Assembly (NCBI RefSeq): GCF_013608025.1
Contig: NZ_VDLV01000037.1
Span: 65,546-129,545 of the forward strand
Length of the DNA stretch: 64,000 bases
Source: Pseudomonas brassicacearum subsp. neoaurantiaca
Lineage (GTDB): Bacteria > Pseudomonadota > Gammaproteobacteria > Pseudomonadales > Pseudomonadaceae
Reading direction: 5' to 3'
Position 1 is the stretch's first letter; every line of letters begins with the position of its first letter. Positions 40,647 through 48,976 of this stretch are shown piece after piece. The translations under genes were made by a program, and so were the position numbers. Below the pieces are notes generated by a model, which made no database searches, had not been told where the DNA came from, and worked only from the letters and a program-made list of their open reading frames with translations.

Positions 40647-41618
40647 TTAAACGCGGTAATAGTGGCGGTACCAATCGACGAACGACTGCACGCCAACCGG
40701 CACCGGGACCTGTGGGCGAAAACCCACGCGTTCTTCCAGTTCACGGGTGTCAGCCCACGTATCGACCACGTCACCGGACTGCAACGGCAGGAAACGTTTG
40801 ATCGCGCGCATACCCAAAGCCTCTTCGATGCACTCGATAAATTGCAGAAGCTTGACCGGCCCGCCGAAGCCAATGTTGTAGACCTTGTTGGGCACGCCGG
40901 CCACATCGGTTGGCGGCAGCGGCAGCAATCGCACAAGGCCCTCGACGATGTCGTCGATATAAGTGAAGTCCCGCGACATTGCCCCATCGTTGTAGATATC
41001 GATGGCGCGGCCATTGAGGATCGCATCGGTGAATTTGAACGGCGCCATGTCCGGTCGCCCCCAGGGCCCGTACACAGTAAAAAAGCGCAGGCCGGTGGTG
41101 GGAATGCCGTAGAGATGCGAGTAGGCGTGGGCCATCAGTTCATTGGCGCGTTTGGTCGCCGCATAGAATGACACCGGCTGGTCAACCGGGTCGGTCGTCG
41201 CGTAAGGCAGGCGCTCGCTCAAGCCATAGACCGAGCTGCTCGAGGCGTAAACCAGGTGCGCCGGCCGATGGGCTCGACAGGCCTCCAGTACGTTGAGGAA
41301 ACCGACCAGGTTGCTTTGCGCATACAGGTCAGGGTTGTCGATGGAATAACGAACGCCCGCCTGGGCCGCGAGGTGGACAACGTATTCGAAGGCGTTCTGC
41401 GCGAATACGTCCATCAGGGCCGCCTTGTCCGCCACATCCAGCCGTTGGAAGCGGAAGTTGCGGCACTGCGTCAATAGCGCGAGGCGCGCCTGTTTCAACT
41501 CGACGCTGTAGTAGTCGTTGAGGTTATCGATGCCGATCACTTCGTGGCCATCGCTGCACAGTCGCTTGGCCACATGAAACCCGATGAACCCCGCGACACC
41601 CGTGACCAGCACCTTCAT
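40647..41618 (-). CDS. UDP-glucuronate 4-epimerase-like SDR
   Basis: A 323-residue extended short-chain dehydrogenase. The Rossmann motif is VLVTGVAGFIGFHVAKRL, followed by HLAAQAGVRYSIDNPDLY, ASSSSVYG, the catalytic Tyr and Lys in VSFYAATKRANELMAH, and the substrate segment TVYGPWGRPDMAPFKFTDAI. This is the CapI/LspL/WbnF family, which makes UDP-galacturonate from UDP-glucuronate. The ugd gene at 27060 would supply the substrate. It is the first gene of the four-gene envelope-sugar module; a REPIN-containing gap lies upstream of it. The epimerase family is secure, but sugar specificity is by homology. Confidence 0.85.
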   Translation of the reverse strand: MKVLVTGVAGFIGFHVAKRLCSDGHEVIGIDNLNDYYSVELKQARLALLTQCRNFRFQRLDVADKAALMDVFAQNAFEYVVHLAAQAGVRYSIDNPDLYAQSNLVGFLNVLEACRAHRPAHLVYASSSSVYGLSERLPYATTDPVDQPVSFYAATKRANELMAHAYSHLYGIPTTGLRFFTVYGPWGRPDMAPFKFTDAILNGRAIDIYNDGAMSRDFTYIDDIVEGLVRLLPLPPTDVAGVPNKVYNIGFGGPVKLLQFIECIEEALGMRAIKRFLPLQSGDVVDTWADTRELEERVGFRPQVPVPVGVQSFVDWYRHYYRV

Positions 41619-41760
41619 ACGCTACCCAAAACGGTCACTTGCATACATTACCCTGACTGGTCGCCCCGACTTTTCCGGGCGCTTCAGAGCCTTGTAGCAA
41701 AATTAGATGACGGTTTTATGAGCGTGCCGGTTTGCCCAGTGAACCTATGGGAAAACCTAT

Positions 41761-41850
41761 GTGGGAGCGAGCCTGCTCGCGAAGGCGGTGGGTCAGACGA
41801 CACAACTGTTGATTTGTTAAATCGCTATCGCGAGCAAGCTCGCTCCCACA
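41761..41850. repeat. REPIN, family 2
   Basis: An inverted pair, GGAGCGAGCCTGCTCGCGA (left) and CGCGAGCAAGCTCGCTCC (right), with GTGG/CCAC flanks and about 45 bases between. It lies in the 260-base gap 41619-41878, where I find no gene. Confidence 0.87.
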
Positions 41851-41878
41851 AGAATTTCCACGGCCCCATCCAAGGGGA

Positions 41879-42895
41879 TCAGTGAGGATCGTTGAGTATC
41901 AGGCTGCGGTAATGCCCCGGATTGGACCCGGACCATTTGCGAAACGCCTTGTAGAACGAACTGGCGTCGGCGAACCCGAGCCGCGAGGCGATTTCCACGA
42001 AGCTGATGGACGGCTCGGCCAGCCAGGCGATGGCCAGCTCCTTGCGTACGCTGTCCTTGAGGCCTTGGTAGGTCTGCCCCTCCTCCGCCAACCGGCGGCG
42101 CAGAGTTGACGCTGAAACACACAGTTGCTGGGCCAATGCCTCGGTTTCCGGCCACTGCTCAGCAGGCAACTGACGCAAATCATGGCGGATGCGGCTGGAG
42201 AGGCTTTGCGGATCGCGGTACTTGACCAGGATGTTCGCCGGCGCCTGGGCCAGAAAGCGCTTGAGTTCTTCGGGGCTGCGCCGGATGGGTTGGTCCAGGC
42301 ATTCGGCTGAGAAAATCATCCGCGTACGAGGCCGGTCGAAGCGCAGGTTCTGGGAGAACATGACGCGGTAGTCGTCGCAGAAGTCCGGCGCCGGGCAACG
42401 CAATTCGACAGACAGGATCGGGATGCGTCGCCCGGCCAGCCAGCAAGCCACGCCGTGGACGATCATCCAGTAGGTGAAGTAGGTAAACGCCCGACGGGGC
42501 GCCTGGTCTTCTTCAAGCAGGACGATTTCCGCCAGGCTCTGCTGGCCAACCCACTGTGCCGGCAGATGTTCCAGCATCAGCGACAGGAAGCCCAGCCCCG
42601 CCGTCAAACCCGCGGCCAGCGTCGGCTGGGCCATGGCGCATTGGCACAGAAACGCCAGGCTGCCGGATTTGAGCTTGCGCGGGTCCATGCCGAAGAACTC
42701 GTCATCGTGGCGCCGGGCAAGCAGGCGCCAGAGCCGCGCATAGGCATGGGCCGGGACCCGGGCCTGGGGATCATCGAGCAAGGCCGGGGCTATGCCGACC
42801 TGTTCCAGGACTTCGTCCGTCGCGGCTCCAGGCGCGCAGCTTTGCAACAGCGCCTCACGCACCAACTGGATGGAGATGGTGTCTTTTTCCGCCAT
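41879..42895 (-). CDS. AraC-family transcriptional regulator (Arabinose_bd N-domain type)
   Basis: A 338-residue regulator. The N-terminal effector domain (about residues 10-200, EALLQSCAPGAATDEVLEQV, FGMDPRKLKSGSLAFLCQ) is the Arabinose_bd/OruR type. The C-terminal double helix-turn-helix has LAQQLCVSASTLRRRLAEEG and IASRLGFADASSFYKAFRKW, followed by SGSNPGHYRS. ATG 42895 is preferred; a GTG at 42910 would add five residues. It overlaps no neighbour: the pssA stop at 42907 lies just upstream, so it could be read through from pssA. Relatives control lipid, amino acid or aromatic catabolism, but no target is evident here. Confidence 0.82.
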   Translation of the reverse strand: MAEKDTISIQLVREALLQSCAPGAATDEVLEQVGIAPALLDDPQARVPAHAYARLWRLLARRHDDEFFGMDPRKLKSGSLAFLCQCAMAQPTLAAGLTAGLGFLSLMLEHLPAQWVGQQSLAEIVLLEEDQAPRRAFTYFTYWMIVHGVACWLAGRRIPILSVELRCPAPDFCDDYRVMFSQNLRFDRPRTRMIFSAECLDQPIRRSPEELKRFLAQAPANILVKYRDPQSLSSRIRHDLRQLPAEQWPETEALAQQLCVSASTLRRRLAEEGQTYQGLKDSVRKELAIAWLAEPSISFVEIASRLGFADASSFYKAFRKWSGSNPGHYRSLILNDPH

Positions 42896-42906
42896 GGCAC
42901 GGGCGT

Positions 42907-44250
42907 TCACAGGATCCGATAAAGCAGTCGCTCTATCCGCACCCGGCTGACGCGCTTGAGGAACTTGCCCACCGCCGCCGGATAGTCCGGCAGGGTTTCC
43001 AGGTCCAGGTAGCGTTCGATGCGGCGGGTATGGCGATAGATCTTTTCAAGCTCGGCCTGGCGCGACGCCAACAGCTCGCCCTTGGGGTCGTCCAGCAGCA
43101 GGGCGTTTTCCAGGTCCAGGCGAAACGCCCTGGGGTTCAGGTTGTTGCCGGTCAGCAAGGTGTAGCGCTCGTCGACCCACATGCCCTTGAGGTGGTAGGT
43201 GTTGTCGCCGTCGCGCCACAGGTGCAGGTTCAACTGGCCGCTGTCGATGTAGCGCTGGTGCCGCTTGGCGAAGCGACGCAGGCTGATTTCGTACAGATAG
43301 GGCAACGCGGCGATGATCTTGAACGGCTCGCTTGGCGGAATGTAGAAATCGTTGGCGGTCTTGTCGCCAACGATGATATCGATCCGCACCCCACGGGCCA
43401 GGGCCCGGTTGATTTCCCGGGTCACCGCCAACGGCAGGTTGAAGTAAGGCGTACAGATGGTCAGTTGCTGGCGGCTGCTGGCAATCAGTTCACCGATCAA
43501 TCGACTCAACGGGTTGTTCTTGCCGACGCCCAGCAGCGGGCTTACCGACAGGCCGCTCTTATCGAGGCTGCCCGCCGTGGTGTCGTAGGCCGCGTATTTA
43601 AGGCGACTGCGCAGGTCGCCGATGTCCTTACGCAAACTGCGGGTGCTGGGCAGGTTCGGCAAGTCGAGGCGATGCACCGCCCTGGAGGCAACCAGGCCGT
43701 GCTGCACCAGGTGATGCATCGAATCGGCGAGCGCGGCGTTCTGCAGCAAGTGATAACGGTCGTAGCGGTATTTGTCGAACTTGTGCAGGTAGACGTTGTT
43801 CAGGCTCGCGCCGCTGTAGAGCACGCAGTCATCGATCACGAAGCCTTTCAAGTGCAACACGCCGAACAGCTCGCGGGTCTGCACCGGCACGCCGTAGATC
43901 GGCACTTCGCTGGCATGGGTGCGGGTCTGCTCCTGATACCAGGCCGAGTTGCCGGGCTGCTTCTTGGCGCCGATCAATCCGCGCTGGGCCCGCAGCCAGT
44001 CCACCACCACGACCACCTCGAGCTCGGGCCGCGCGGTCTTGGCGGCATGCAAGGCATCGAGGATTTCCTGGCCGGCCTCGTCCTGTTGCAGGTACAGGGC
44101 GACGATGTAGATGCGCTGGGTGGCCTGGGCGATTTTCTCCAGCAGGCAACGGCGGAACTCGGCGGCGCCATCGAGGATGGTCACGGCATCGGCGGTCAGT
44201 GCAAAGCTGCGCAGCTTGGGCAGCAGGGAGCGTTTGAAAAGCGACGGCAT
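42907..44250 (-). CDS. pssA: CDP-diacylglycerol-serine O-phosphatidyltransferase (PLD superfamily)
   Basis: A 447-residue enzyme of the phospholipase D family, the Gram-negative type of phosphatidylserine synthase that supplies phosphatidylethanolamine. Two HKD motifs are visible: HLKGFVIDD (first) and HLKGMWVDE (second), each HxKx4D. Other landmarks are IYIVALYLQQDEAGQEILDA, LYSGASLNNVYLHKFDKYRY and LTGNNLNPRAFRLDLENAL. Its length and motif spacing match E. coli PssA. The divergent TetR gene starts 125 bases away. The stop at 42907 lies 12 bases before the AraC regulator start on the same strand. Confidence 0.88.
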   Translation of the reverse strand: MPSLFKRSLLPKLRSFALTADAVTILDGAAEFRRCLLEKIAQATQRIYIVALYLQQDEAGQEILDALHAAKTARPELEVVVVVDWLRAQRGLIGAKKQPGNSAWYQEQTRTHASEVPIYGVPVQTRELFGVLHLKGFVIDDCVLYSGASLNNVYLHKFDKYRYDRYHLLQNAALADSMHHLVQHGLVASRAVHRLDLPNLPSTRSLRKDIGDLRSRLKYAAYDTTAGSLDKSGLSVSPLLGVGKNNPLSRLIGELIASSRQQLTICTPYFNLPLAVTREINRALARGVRIDIIVGDKTANDFYIPPSEPFKIIAALPYLYEISLRRFAKRHQRYIDSGQLNLHLWRDGDNTYHLKGMWVDERYTLLTGNNLNPRAFRLDLENALLLDDPKGELLASRQAELEKIYRHTRRIERYLDLETLPDYPAAVGKFLKRVSRVRIERLLYRIL

Positions 44251-44339
44251 AGGGCTCGCAAAAGGTCAAATCCGAAGAACCGACGAGCTTACACCATGAT
44301 GGACGGCTTTGGGCCTCCCCCGCCTGATGAAAAAAACAT

Positions 44340-44375
44340 TTGACCAAGGAGAACGATCATTCTACTTTTAGCTCC
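44340..44375 (+). promoter_or_regulatory. Sigma-70 promoter with palindromic operator; likely leaderless TetR transcript
   Basis: TTGACC (44340-44345), a 17-base spacer, TACTTT (44363-44368). The spacer contains GAACGATCATTC (44351-44362), a near-perfect dyad centred on GATC. The expected transcription start is about base 44375, directly before ATG 44376, so the mRNA would have almost no leader. The operator would let TetR repress its own gene, and possibly the divergent pssA side. Confidence 0.55.
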
Positions 44376-44942
44376 ATGAACGAAATCACTGGCAACGAAA
44401 CACGAGACATCATCCTCGATGTCGCCGAAAAGCTGATCTACAAAAGTGGCATCGCCGCCACCGGCATGGATCTCCTGGTGAAAACCGCCGGCGTCTCGAG
44501 GAAAAGTATCTACCGCTACTTCGCCAACAAGGATGATCTGGTCGTTGCTGCGCTCAAGCGCCGGGACGAACGCTGGATGCAATGGTTCAGCAGCGAAGTG
44601 GACAAGGCGCCGACACCGCTCGCACGGCTGCTCAACCTGTTCCCGGTGCTCAAGGGCTGGTTCGAAAGCGAAGGCTTCCGCGGCTGTGCGTTCATCAACA
44701 CCAGCGGCGAAACCGGCGACCCGCAGGATCCGGTTCGCCAGGTGGCGAAAATGCACAAGCAAAAGCTGCTCGACTACGTGACCGGCTTATGTATCGAGCA
44801 AGGCACCCAGCGGCCGGAGCTGCTGGCCCGGCAACTGCTCATTCTGATTGACGGCGCCATCACCCTCGCGCTGGTCATGGGCGACCACGACGCTGCCGAT
44901 CAGGCACAGGATGTGCTGAAGACTTTGTTGGCCATTGAATAA
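44376..44942 (+). CDS. TetR-family transcriptional regulator
   Basis: A 188-residue repressor. The N-terminal helix-turn-helix region reads RDIILDVAEKLIYKSGIAA, then GMDLLVKTAGVSRKSIYRYF and ANKDDLVVAALKRRDER. The C-terminal ligand domain contains GWFESEGFRGCAFINTSGET and the hydrophobic helix LARQLLILIDGAITLALVMG, as in the TetR_C_11/DhaR-like group. ATG 44376 fits the family start; an in-frame TTG at 44340 lies inside the predicted -35 box. The adjacent DUF1348 gene (61 bases downstream) is a frequent partner of such regulators and is probably its target. Confidence 0.87.
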   Translation: MNEITGNETRDIILDVAEKLIYKSGIAATGMDLLVKTAGVSRKSIYRYFANKDDLVVAALKRRDERWMQWFSSEVDKAPTPLARLLNLFPVLKGWFESEGFRGCAFINTSGETGDPQDPVRQVAKMHKQKLLDYVTGLCIEQGTQRPELLARQLLILIDGAITLALVMGDHDAADQAQDVLKTLLAIE

Positions 44943-45002
44943 GCAACGCGCACACCCGCAAGACCGCCTGTAATAGATCCACTCATCCTCTGGAGATCCG
45001 CC

Positions 45003-45482
45003 ATGTCGTCCTCTGCCGAAGTTCGTCCACCGTTGCCGCCGTTCACCCGTGAAACAGCCATCGAGAAAGTTCGCCTGGCCGAAGACGGCTGGAACTCTCG
45101 CGATCCGCAAAAGGTTTCGCTGGCCTATACCCTCGATACCCAATGGCGAAACCGCGCTGAATTCGCCCATAACCGGGAAGAAGCCAAGGCTTTCCTGACT
45201 CGCAAATGGGCCAAGGAGCTGGATTACCGGCTGATCAAGGAGCTCTGGGCCTTCACGGGGAACCGTATCGCCGTGCGTTATGCCTACGAATGGCACGACG
45301 ATTCGGGCAACTGGTTCCGCTCCTATGGCAATGAGAACTGGGAGTTCGACGAAAACGGCCTGATGTCCAACCGCTACGCCTGCATCAACGACCTGCCGAT
45401 CAAGGAAAGCGAGCGTAAATTCCGCTGGCCGCTGGGCCGCCGGCCGGACGATCACCCGGGGCTTTCCGATCTGGGCTTGTAA
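45003..45482 (+). CDS. DUF1348 (NTF2-like) protein
   Basis: A 159-residue protein with AIEKVRLAEDGWNSRDPQKV, SLAYTLDTQWRNRAEF, EEAKAFLTRKWAKELDYRLI, RIAVRYAYEWHDDSGNWFRS and YGNENWEFDENGLMSNRYAC, all typical of the DUF1348 family with the NTF2 cone fold. No catalytic activity is established for the family. GGAG lies eight bases before ATG 45003. It follows the TetR gene closely in the same direction and is probably co-regulated with it; other TetR-DUF1348 pairs are common in Proteobacteria, suggesting a ligand-responsive detoxification or stress role. That role is inference. Confidence 0.85.
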   Translation: MSSSAEVRPPLPPFTRETAIEKVRLAEDGWNSRDPQKVSLAYTLDTQWRNRAEFAHNREEAKAFLTRKWAKELDYRLIKELWAFTGNRIAVRYAYEWHDDSGNWFRSYGNENWEFDENGLMSNRYACINDLPIKESERKFRWPLGRRPDDHPGLSDLGL

Positions 45483-45507
45483 CACCAGAACCTGACCTGC
45501 CCCCAAC

Positions 45508-45610
45508 CTGTGGGAGCGAGCTTGCTCGCGATGTGCCGGCAGTCGACACCTCTGTTGACTGGCCGACCGCCATCGTCGGAACGCCGCCCGGAGCAAGCTC
45601 GCTTCCACAG
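45508..45610. repeat. REPIN, family 2 (degenerate)
   Basis: The left unit contains GGGAGCGAGCTTGCTCGCG and the right unit GGAGCAAGCTCGCTTCC, with CTGTGGG and CCACAG-like flanks. The right unit has a mismatch (TTCC for TCCC) and lacks one outer C-G pair, so it is a decayed copy. It lies between the DUF1348 gene and the convergent M42 peptidase gene. Confidence 0.75.
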
Positions 45611-45619
45611 TGTTTTTTG

Positions 45620-46690
45620 TCAGTCTTTGGTTCGATTCAGCAAAAACTCCAGCAACGTCCCGGCACACGCCTCGATGCTTCCGTCCACGACCAGTTCGTA
45701 ACCGTGGGTGTTTTCCGTCGGGATCGCAATGCAACCGCCTTGGGCCGACGCGCCACTGCTCATGATCGCACTGGCGTCGCTGGAGAAATCCGCCAGCAGC
45801 GCGAATTGTGGCGTTAGCCCGCAGCGCTTGCCGGCCTGGTGCAACTGGTCGACGATCCCACGGTGGTAGCAGCCATTTTTGTCGCCGGTGTTGATGATCG
45901 GATCGACGCTCAATCGGGTCGCGTACTCCGCAACTACGGGGCCAACCTCTACCGCCACGGTTGCATCCCCAGGCAGGTGGCTGGCGGCGTAGAGCGCGCC
46001 GGCATTGGACTCCTCTTCTTGCGTGGTGAACACGAAATACACGTCGTGCATGAGCGCCTCGCGGCGGCTGCTCAACAACGTGGCGGCCTGGAGGCTGGCG
46101 ACCATGGGCGCGCGGTCATCGAGGAAATGCGCGGCGATGGCATCGCCGACCCGGAACGGGCGCCGCCAATGCTGGCTCAACACCACCCGCGTGCCGGGGC
46201 GTACGCCATGGGTTTGCAATTGTTCGCCGGAGCATCGGGTAATCACATGCACATCGCCCCAATTGACGTTCCCCGACAGCACATCCGCCCCCTGATGGGT
46301 TTCCCCAGTGCTGTGCATCGATCCGAATGACAACACACCGGGGATGAAGTCCCAGTCGCCGAGAATGTCCACCGGGCACACCCCGAAGTTGATCGGATTG
46401 GCGCCGCCCAGTGAGACCACCCGCAACGTGCCGTCGGGCTCGATACGTTTGACCAGCATGGCGATTTCGTCCAGGTGCGCCATGATCCGGACCGGCGAAT
46501 TCGTTTCGGCATCTGGCGGGTTTCCCTTGATCAGGCCGATGACATTGCCTGCCGGGTCGACCCAGGTTTCGTCGCAATGCGGTTGCAGCTCCCGCAGGCA
46601 AATCTCCCGTACTTCGTGTTCCTGCCCACCGGGCCCACGGGCCATCAGCAGCTCTTCCAGCAAAGGTAAGGTGGATGGATTGGATTGCAT
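45620..46690 (-). CDS. M42-family metalloaminopeptidase-like protein
   Basis: A 356-residue M42 (FrvX/TET-like) peptidase. Metal-ligand and catalytic regions are seen in RIMAHLDEIAMLVKRIEPDG (His and Asp), FLDDRAPMVASLQAATLL (second Asp), FVFTTQEEESNAGALYAAS (catalytic and metal Glu) and GCIAIPTENTHGYELVVD (His). The Glu-Glu pair in TTQEEES matches the family's GlyGluGlu-like catalytic site. Such enzymes remove N-terminal residues from short peptides; a related protein accompanies NAGGN osmolyte operons, but no ggn-type genes are nearby here. AAGGAG lies ten bases before the ATG. It is transcribed alone, convergent with the DUF1348 gene. Confidence 0.85.
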   Translation of the reverse strand: MQSNPSTLPLLEELLMARGPGGQEHEVREICLRELQPHCDETWVDPAGNVIGLIKGNPPDAETNSPVRIMAHLDEIAMLVKRIEPDGTLRVVSLGGANPINFGVCPVDILGDWDFIPGVLSFGSMHSTGETHQGADVLSGNVNWGDVHVITRCSGEQLQTHGVRPGTRVVLSQHWRRPFRVGDAIAAHFLDDRAPMVASLQAATLLSSRREALMHDVYFVFTTQEEESNAGALYAASHLPGDATVAVEVGPVVAEYATRLSVDPIINTGDKNGCYHRGIVDQLHQAGKRCGLTPQFALLADFSSDASAIMSSGASAQGGCIAIPTENTHGYELVVDGSIEACAGTLLEFLLNRTKD

Positions 46691-46937
46691 CGAAGGGAGT
46701 CTCCTTTTTCAGGTGCGACCTGCTGACGAAGCGGGCCGCGACGTGTTTGTCTTCTTGAACACGGTTGGCGCTGAAAAATTTGATCGGATCCTGGCGAAAC
46801 TGACGAGCGGGCTTTATTGGCACGCGGACAGGCGGCCCGTCTGAAGGGTTGACCGACGCGTCGCCAGGCATCACATTGCCTGGGTCGCCCCTACGCCATA
46901 AAGGCGGTTTAGTTGTGTCGCAGACCTTGTGGAGCCC

Positions 46938-47339
46938 ATGACCGCGTCGATTCCGATCCGTCCCCCCTGCCCGCCTGGCGTGTGTGATTGCGGGCGTGAT
47001 GCGTTGCTGCAAACGCCGGGCAGCGATTTGCGCATCCTTTGCCTGAATCGCCAGGAGGAGAAGCGCCTGCTTGAGAAACTGGAAAATATCCAGAGCCTGG
47101 ACGAGCTCGAACGGCTGCAGCAGCGTCTGTTCGAAAACCTGGGTGTGCGGGTGACGATCGAGCCTGGTTATAACGAGGTTCGCACCATGCGCGGCATCGC
47201 CATTGAATTTCAGGAACAGCCGGGATTGTGCCGCAAGATTCGCCAGTCGATTCCGGCTGCGATTCGGCGGGGGCTGGAGAAGCGGCCTGAAATTGCCTGG
47301 CGCTTGTTGGATTCCCGGGATCTGTTTCGTGGGGATTGA
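46938..47339 (+). CDS. Small protein with N-terminal CPPGVCDC motif
   Basis: A 133-residue protein of unknown function. Near the N-terminus IPIRPPCPPGVCDCGRD carries three cysteines (Cys-x4-Cys-x-Cys), a likely metal or cluster site, followed by ILCLNRQEEKRLLEKLENIQ and an amphipathic, probably coiled helix (SLDELERLQQRLFENLG). The C-terminal half (VTIEPGYNEVRTMRGIAIEF, AIRRGLEKRPEIAWRLLD) has no motif I recognise. ATG 46938 is preferred over GTG 46929. Related short proteins are common in Pseudomonas, without known role. It is preceded by a 247-base gap containing a CCAGGC/GCCTGG hairpin and has no clear operon partner. Confidence 0.7.
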   Translation: MTASIPIRPPCPPGVCDCGRDALLQTPGSDLRILCLNRQEEKRLLEKLENIQSLDELERLQQRLFENLGVRVTIEPGYNEVRTMRGIAIEFQEQPGLCRKIRQSIPAAIRRGLEKRPEIAWRLLDSRDLFRGD

Positions 47340-47567
47340 TAGGCTTTTTCATACCTTCGTATAGCCCCCTCACACCCATGCATAGCCGCACTGACCCTAT
47401 GTAGAAGTGCCTCCCCCCTCGCCGCCACATACCATTTCCCACAGCGAGCCGAAGCTGACTTCGCCTGATGATTTCCAGACACCAGGCCACGCACTTTTGG
47501 TCCTTCGCCACACGGTCACGCTGAAACAAACAATTCAACGTATCGATTTCGTCTTTGGGAGCACATC

Positions 47568-48770
47568 ATGAAACAGCACATCTTGATCGTCGGCGCCGGT
47601 TTTGGCGGTGTATGGAGCGCACTCAGCGCGGCACGCCTGCTCGACCAGCATGATCGCAACGATGTACAGATCAGCGTCCTGGCGCCCCAGGCGGAGTTGC
47701 GCATCCGTCCGCGTTTCTATGAGCCCGATGTCCATACCATGATGGCGCCCTTGGGCGAGTTGTTCGATGCGGTTGGCGTGAACTTCATCCAAGGGGTCGC
47801 CGAAAGCATCGACGTGAATCGCAAGCAAGTCGGCTACCGCGACGTTTTCGGCAGCCTCGCCACGCGAAGCTATGACCGACTGGTACTGGCGGCGGGCAGC
47901 AAGCTGATGCGCCCCGATCTGGAAGGCATGCTGGAACACGCGTTCGACGTCGATGAAATCGAACAGGCTGCGCGCCTCGAAGCCCATCTGAAATCCCTCG
48001 CAACCCTGCCCGACAGCCCCTCTCGCAACACTGTGGTGGTGGCCGGCGGCGGCTTCACCGGGATCGAAACCGCCACCGAAATGCCCGCCCGCCTGCGCGC
48101 CGTCCTGGGCAGCGATGCCAACATTCGGGTGATCGTCGTCGACCGTGGACCGACAATCGGTGCCGCGCTGGGCGAAGGGATCAGCCCATCGATCATCGAA
48201 GCGTCCGGTCACCTGGGCATCGAGTGGATCCTCAATGCCTCGGTCGAATCAGTGGATGCCGCAGGCGTCACCCTGTCGGATGGCCAGCGCATCGAATCCA
48301 AGACCGTGATCTGGACCGTCGGTTTCCGCGCAAGCCCACTGACCGAACAGGTTCCTGGCACCCACGATCGCCAGGGCCGCCTGCATGTCGATGGTCATCT
48401 GAAAGTCTTGGGACAAGGCGACATCTTCGCCGCTGGCGACGTCGCCTATGCCGCTACCGACGACATCGGCAATTACGCGGTCATGTCTTGCCAGCATGCG
48501 ATCGCCCTGGGCCGCTACGCGGGCAACAACGTTGCCGCCGACCTGCTCGGCGTCGCACCGATGACCTACAGCCAGCCCAAGTACGTGACGTGCCTGGACC
48601 TCGGCGCCTGGGGCGCGGTGTACACCGAAGGCTGGGATCGCCAAGTGAAGTTGCTCGGCCAGGAAGCCAAGGAGCTCAAGCATCAGATCAACTCGGTGTG
48701 GATCTACCCGCCCGCCGCTGACCGCACCGCCGCACTCGCAGCGGCTGACCCTTCCATCCCCGTGGCCTGA
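47568..48770 (+). CDS. NDH-2-like FAD/NAD(P)-dependent oxidoreductase
   Basis: A 400-residue pyridine-nucleotide-disulphide oxidoreductase-fold flavoprotein. It has the N-terminal FAD motif HILIVGAGFGGVWSALSAAR, the second nucleotide motif VVVAGGGFTGIETATEMPAR, and the C-terminal FAD signature GDIFAAGDVAYAATDDIG. SYDRLVLAAGS is the conserved transition between domains. This is the type II NADH dehydrogenase-like group. No C-terminal membrane anchor is obvious, so it may be soluble or peripheral. GGGAG precedes ATG 47568. It is followed by a LysR gene after 206 bases. Quinone versus other acceptor cannot be told from sequence. Confidence 0.85.
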   Translation: MKQHILIVGAGFGGVWSALSAARLLDQHDRNDVQISVLAPQAELRIRPRFYEPDVHTMMAPLGELFDAVGVNFIQGVAESIDVNRKQVGYRDVFGSLATRSYDRLVLAAGSKLMRPDLEGMLEHAFDVDEIEQAARLEAHLKSLATLPDSPSRNTVVVAGGGFTGIETATEMPARLRAVLGSDANIRVIVVDRGPTIGAALGEGISPSIIEASGHLGIEWILNASVESVDAAGVTLSDGQRIESKTVIWTVGFRASPLTEQVPGTHDRQGRLHVDGHLKVLGQGDIFAAGDVAYAATDDIGNYAVMSCQHAIALGRYAGNNVAADLLGVAPMTYSQPKYVTCLDLGAWGAVYTEGWDRQVKLLGQEAKELKHQINSVWIYPPAADRTAALAAADPSIPVA

Positions 48771-48976
48771 TTCACGCGCCCTACCCCGGCCAGTCCTCCT
48801 TCTGTGCCGGTCTTTCCCAGACGCCTGCCAAGGATATTTCGGCGGGCGTTTTTTCTGCCTGTTCGACAAGCCAGCCTGGATATCGCCACTGCCCAGCAAA
48901 ATCCGTTGCAACGCCCGTCGCCCCGCACCAGCGGCTCACGGTAAGGTAGGCGAAACCATCCGGATCGAGGTGCGCC

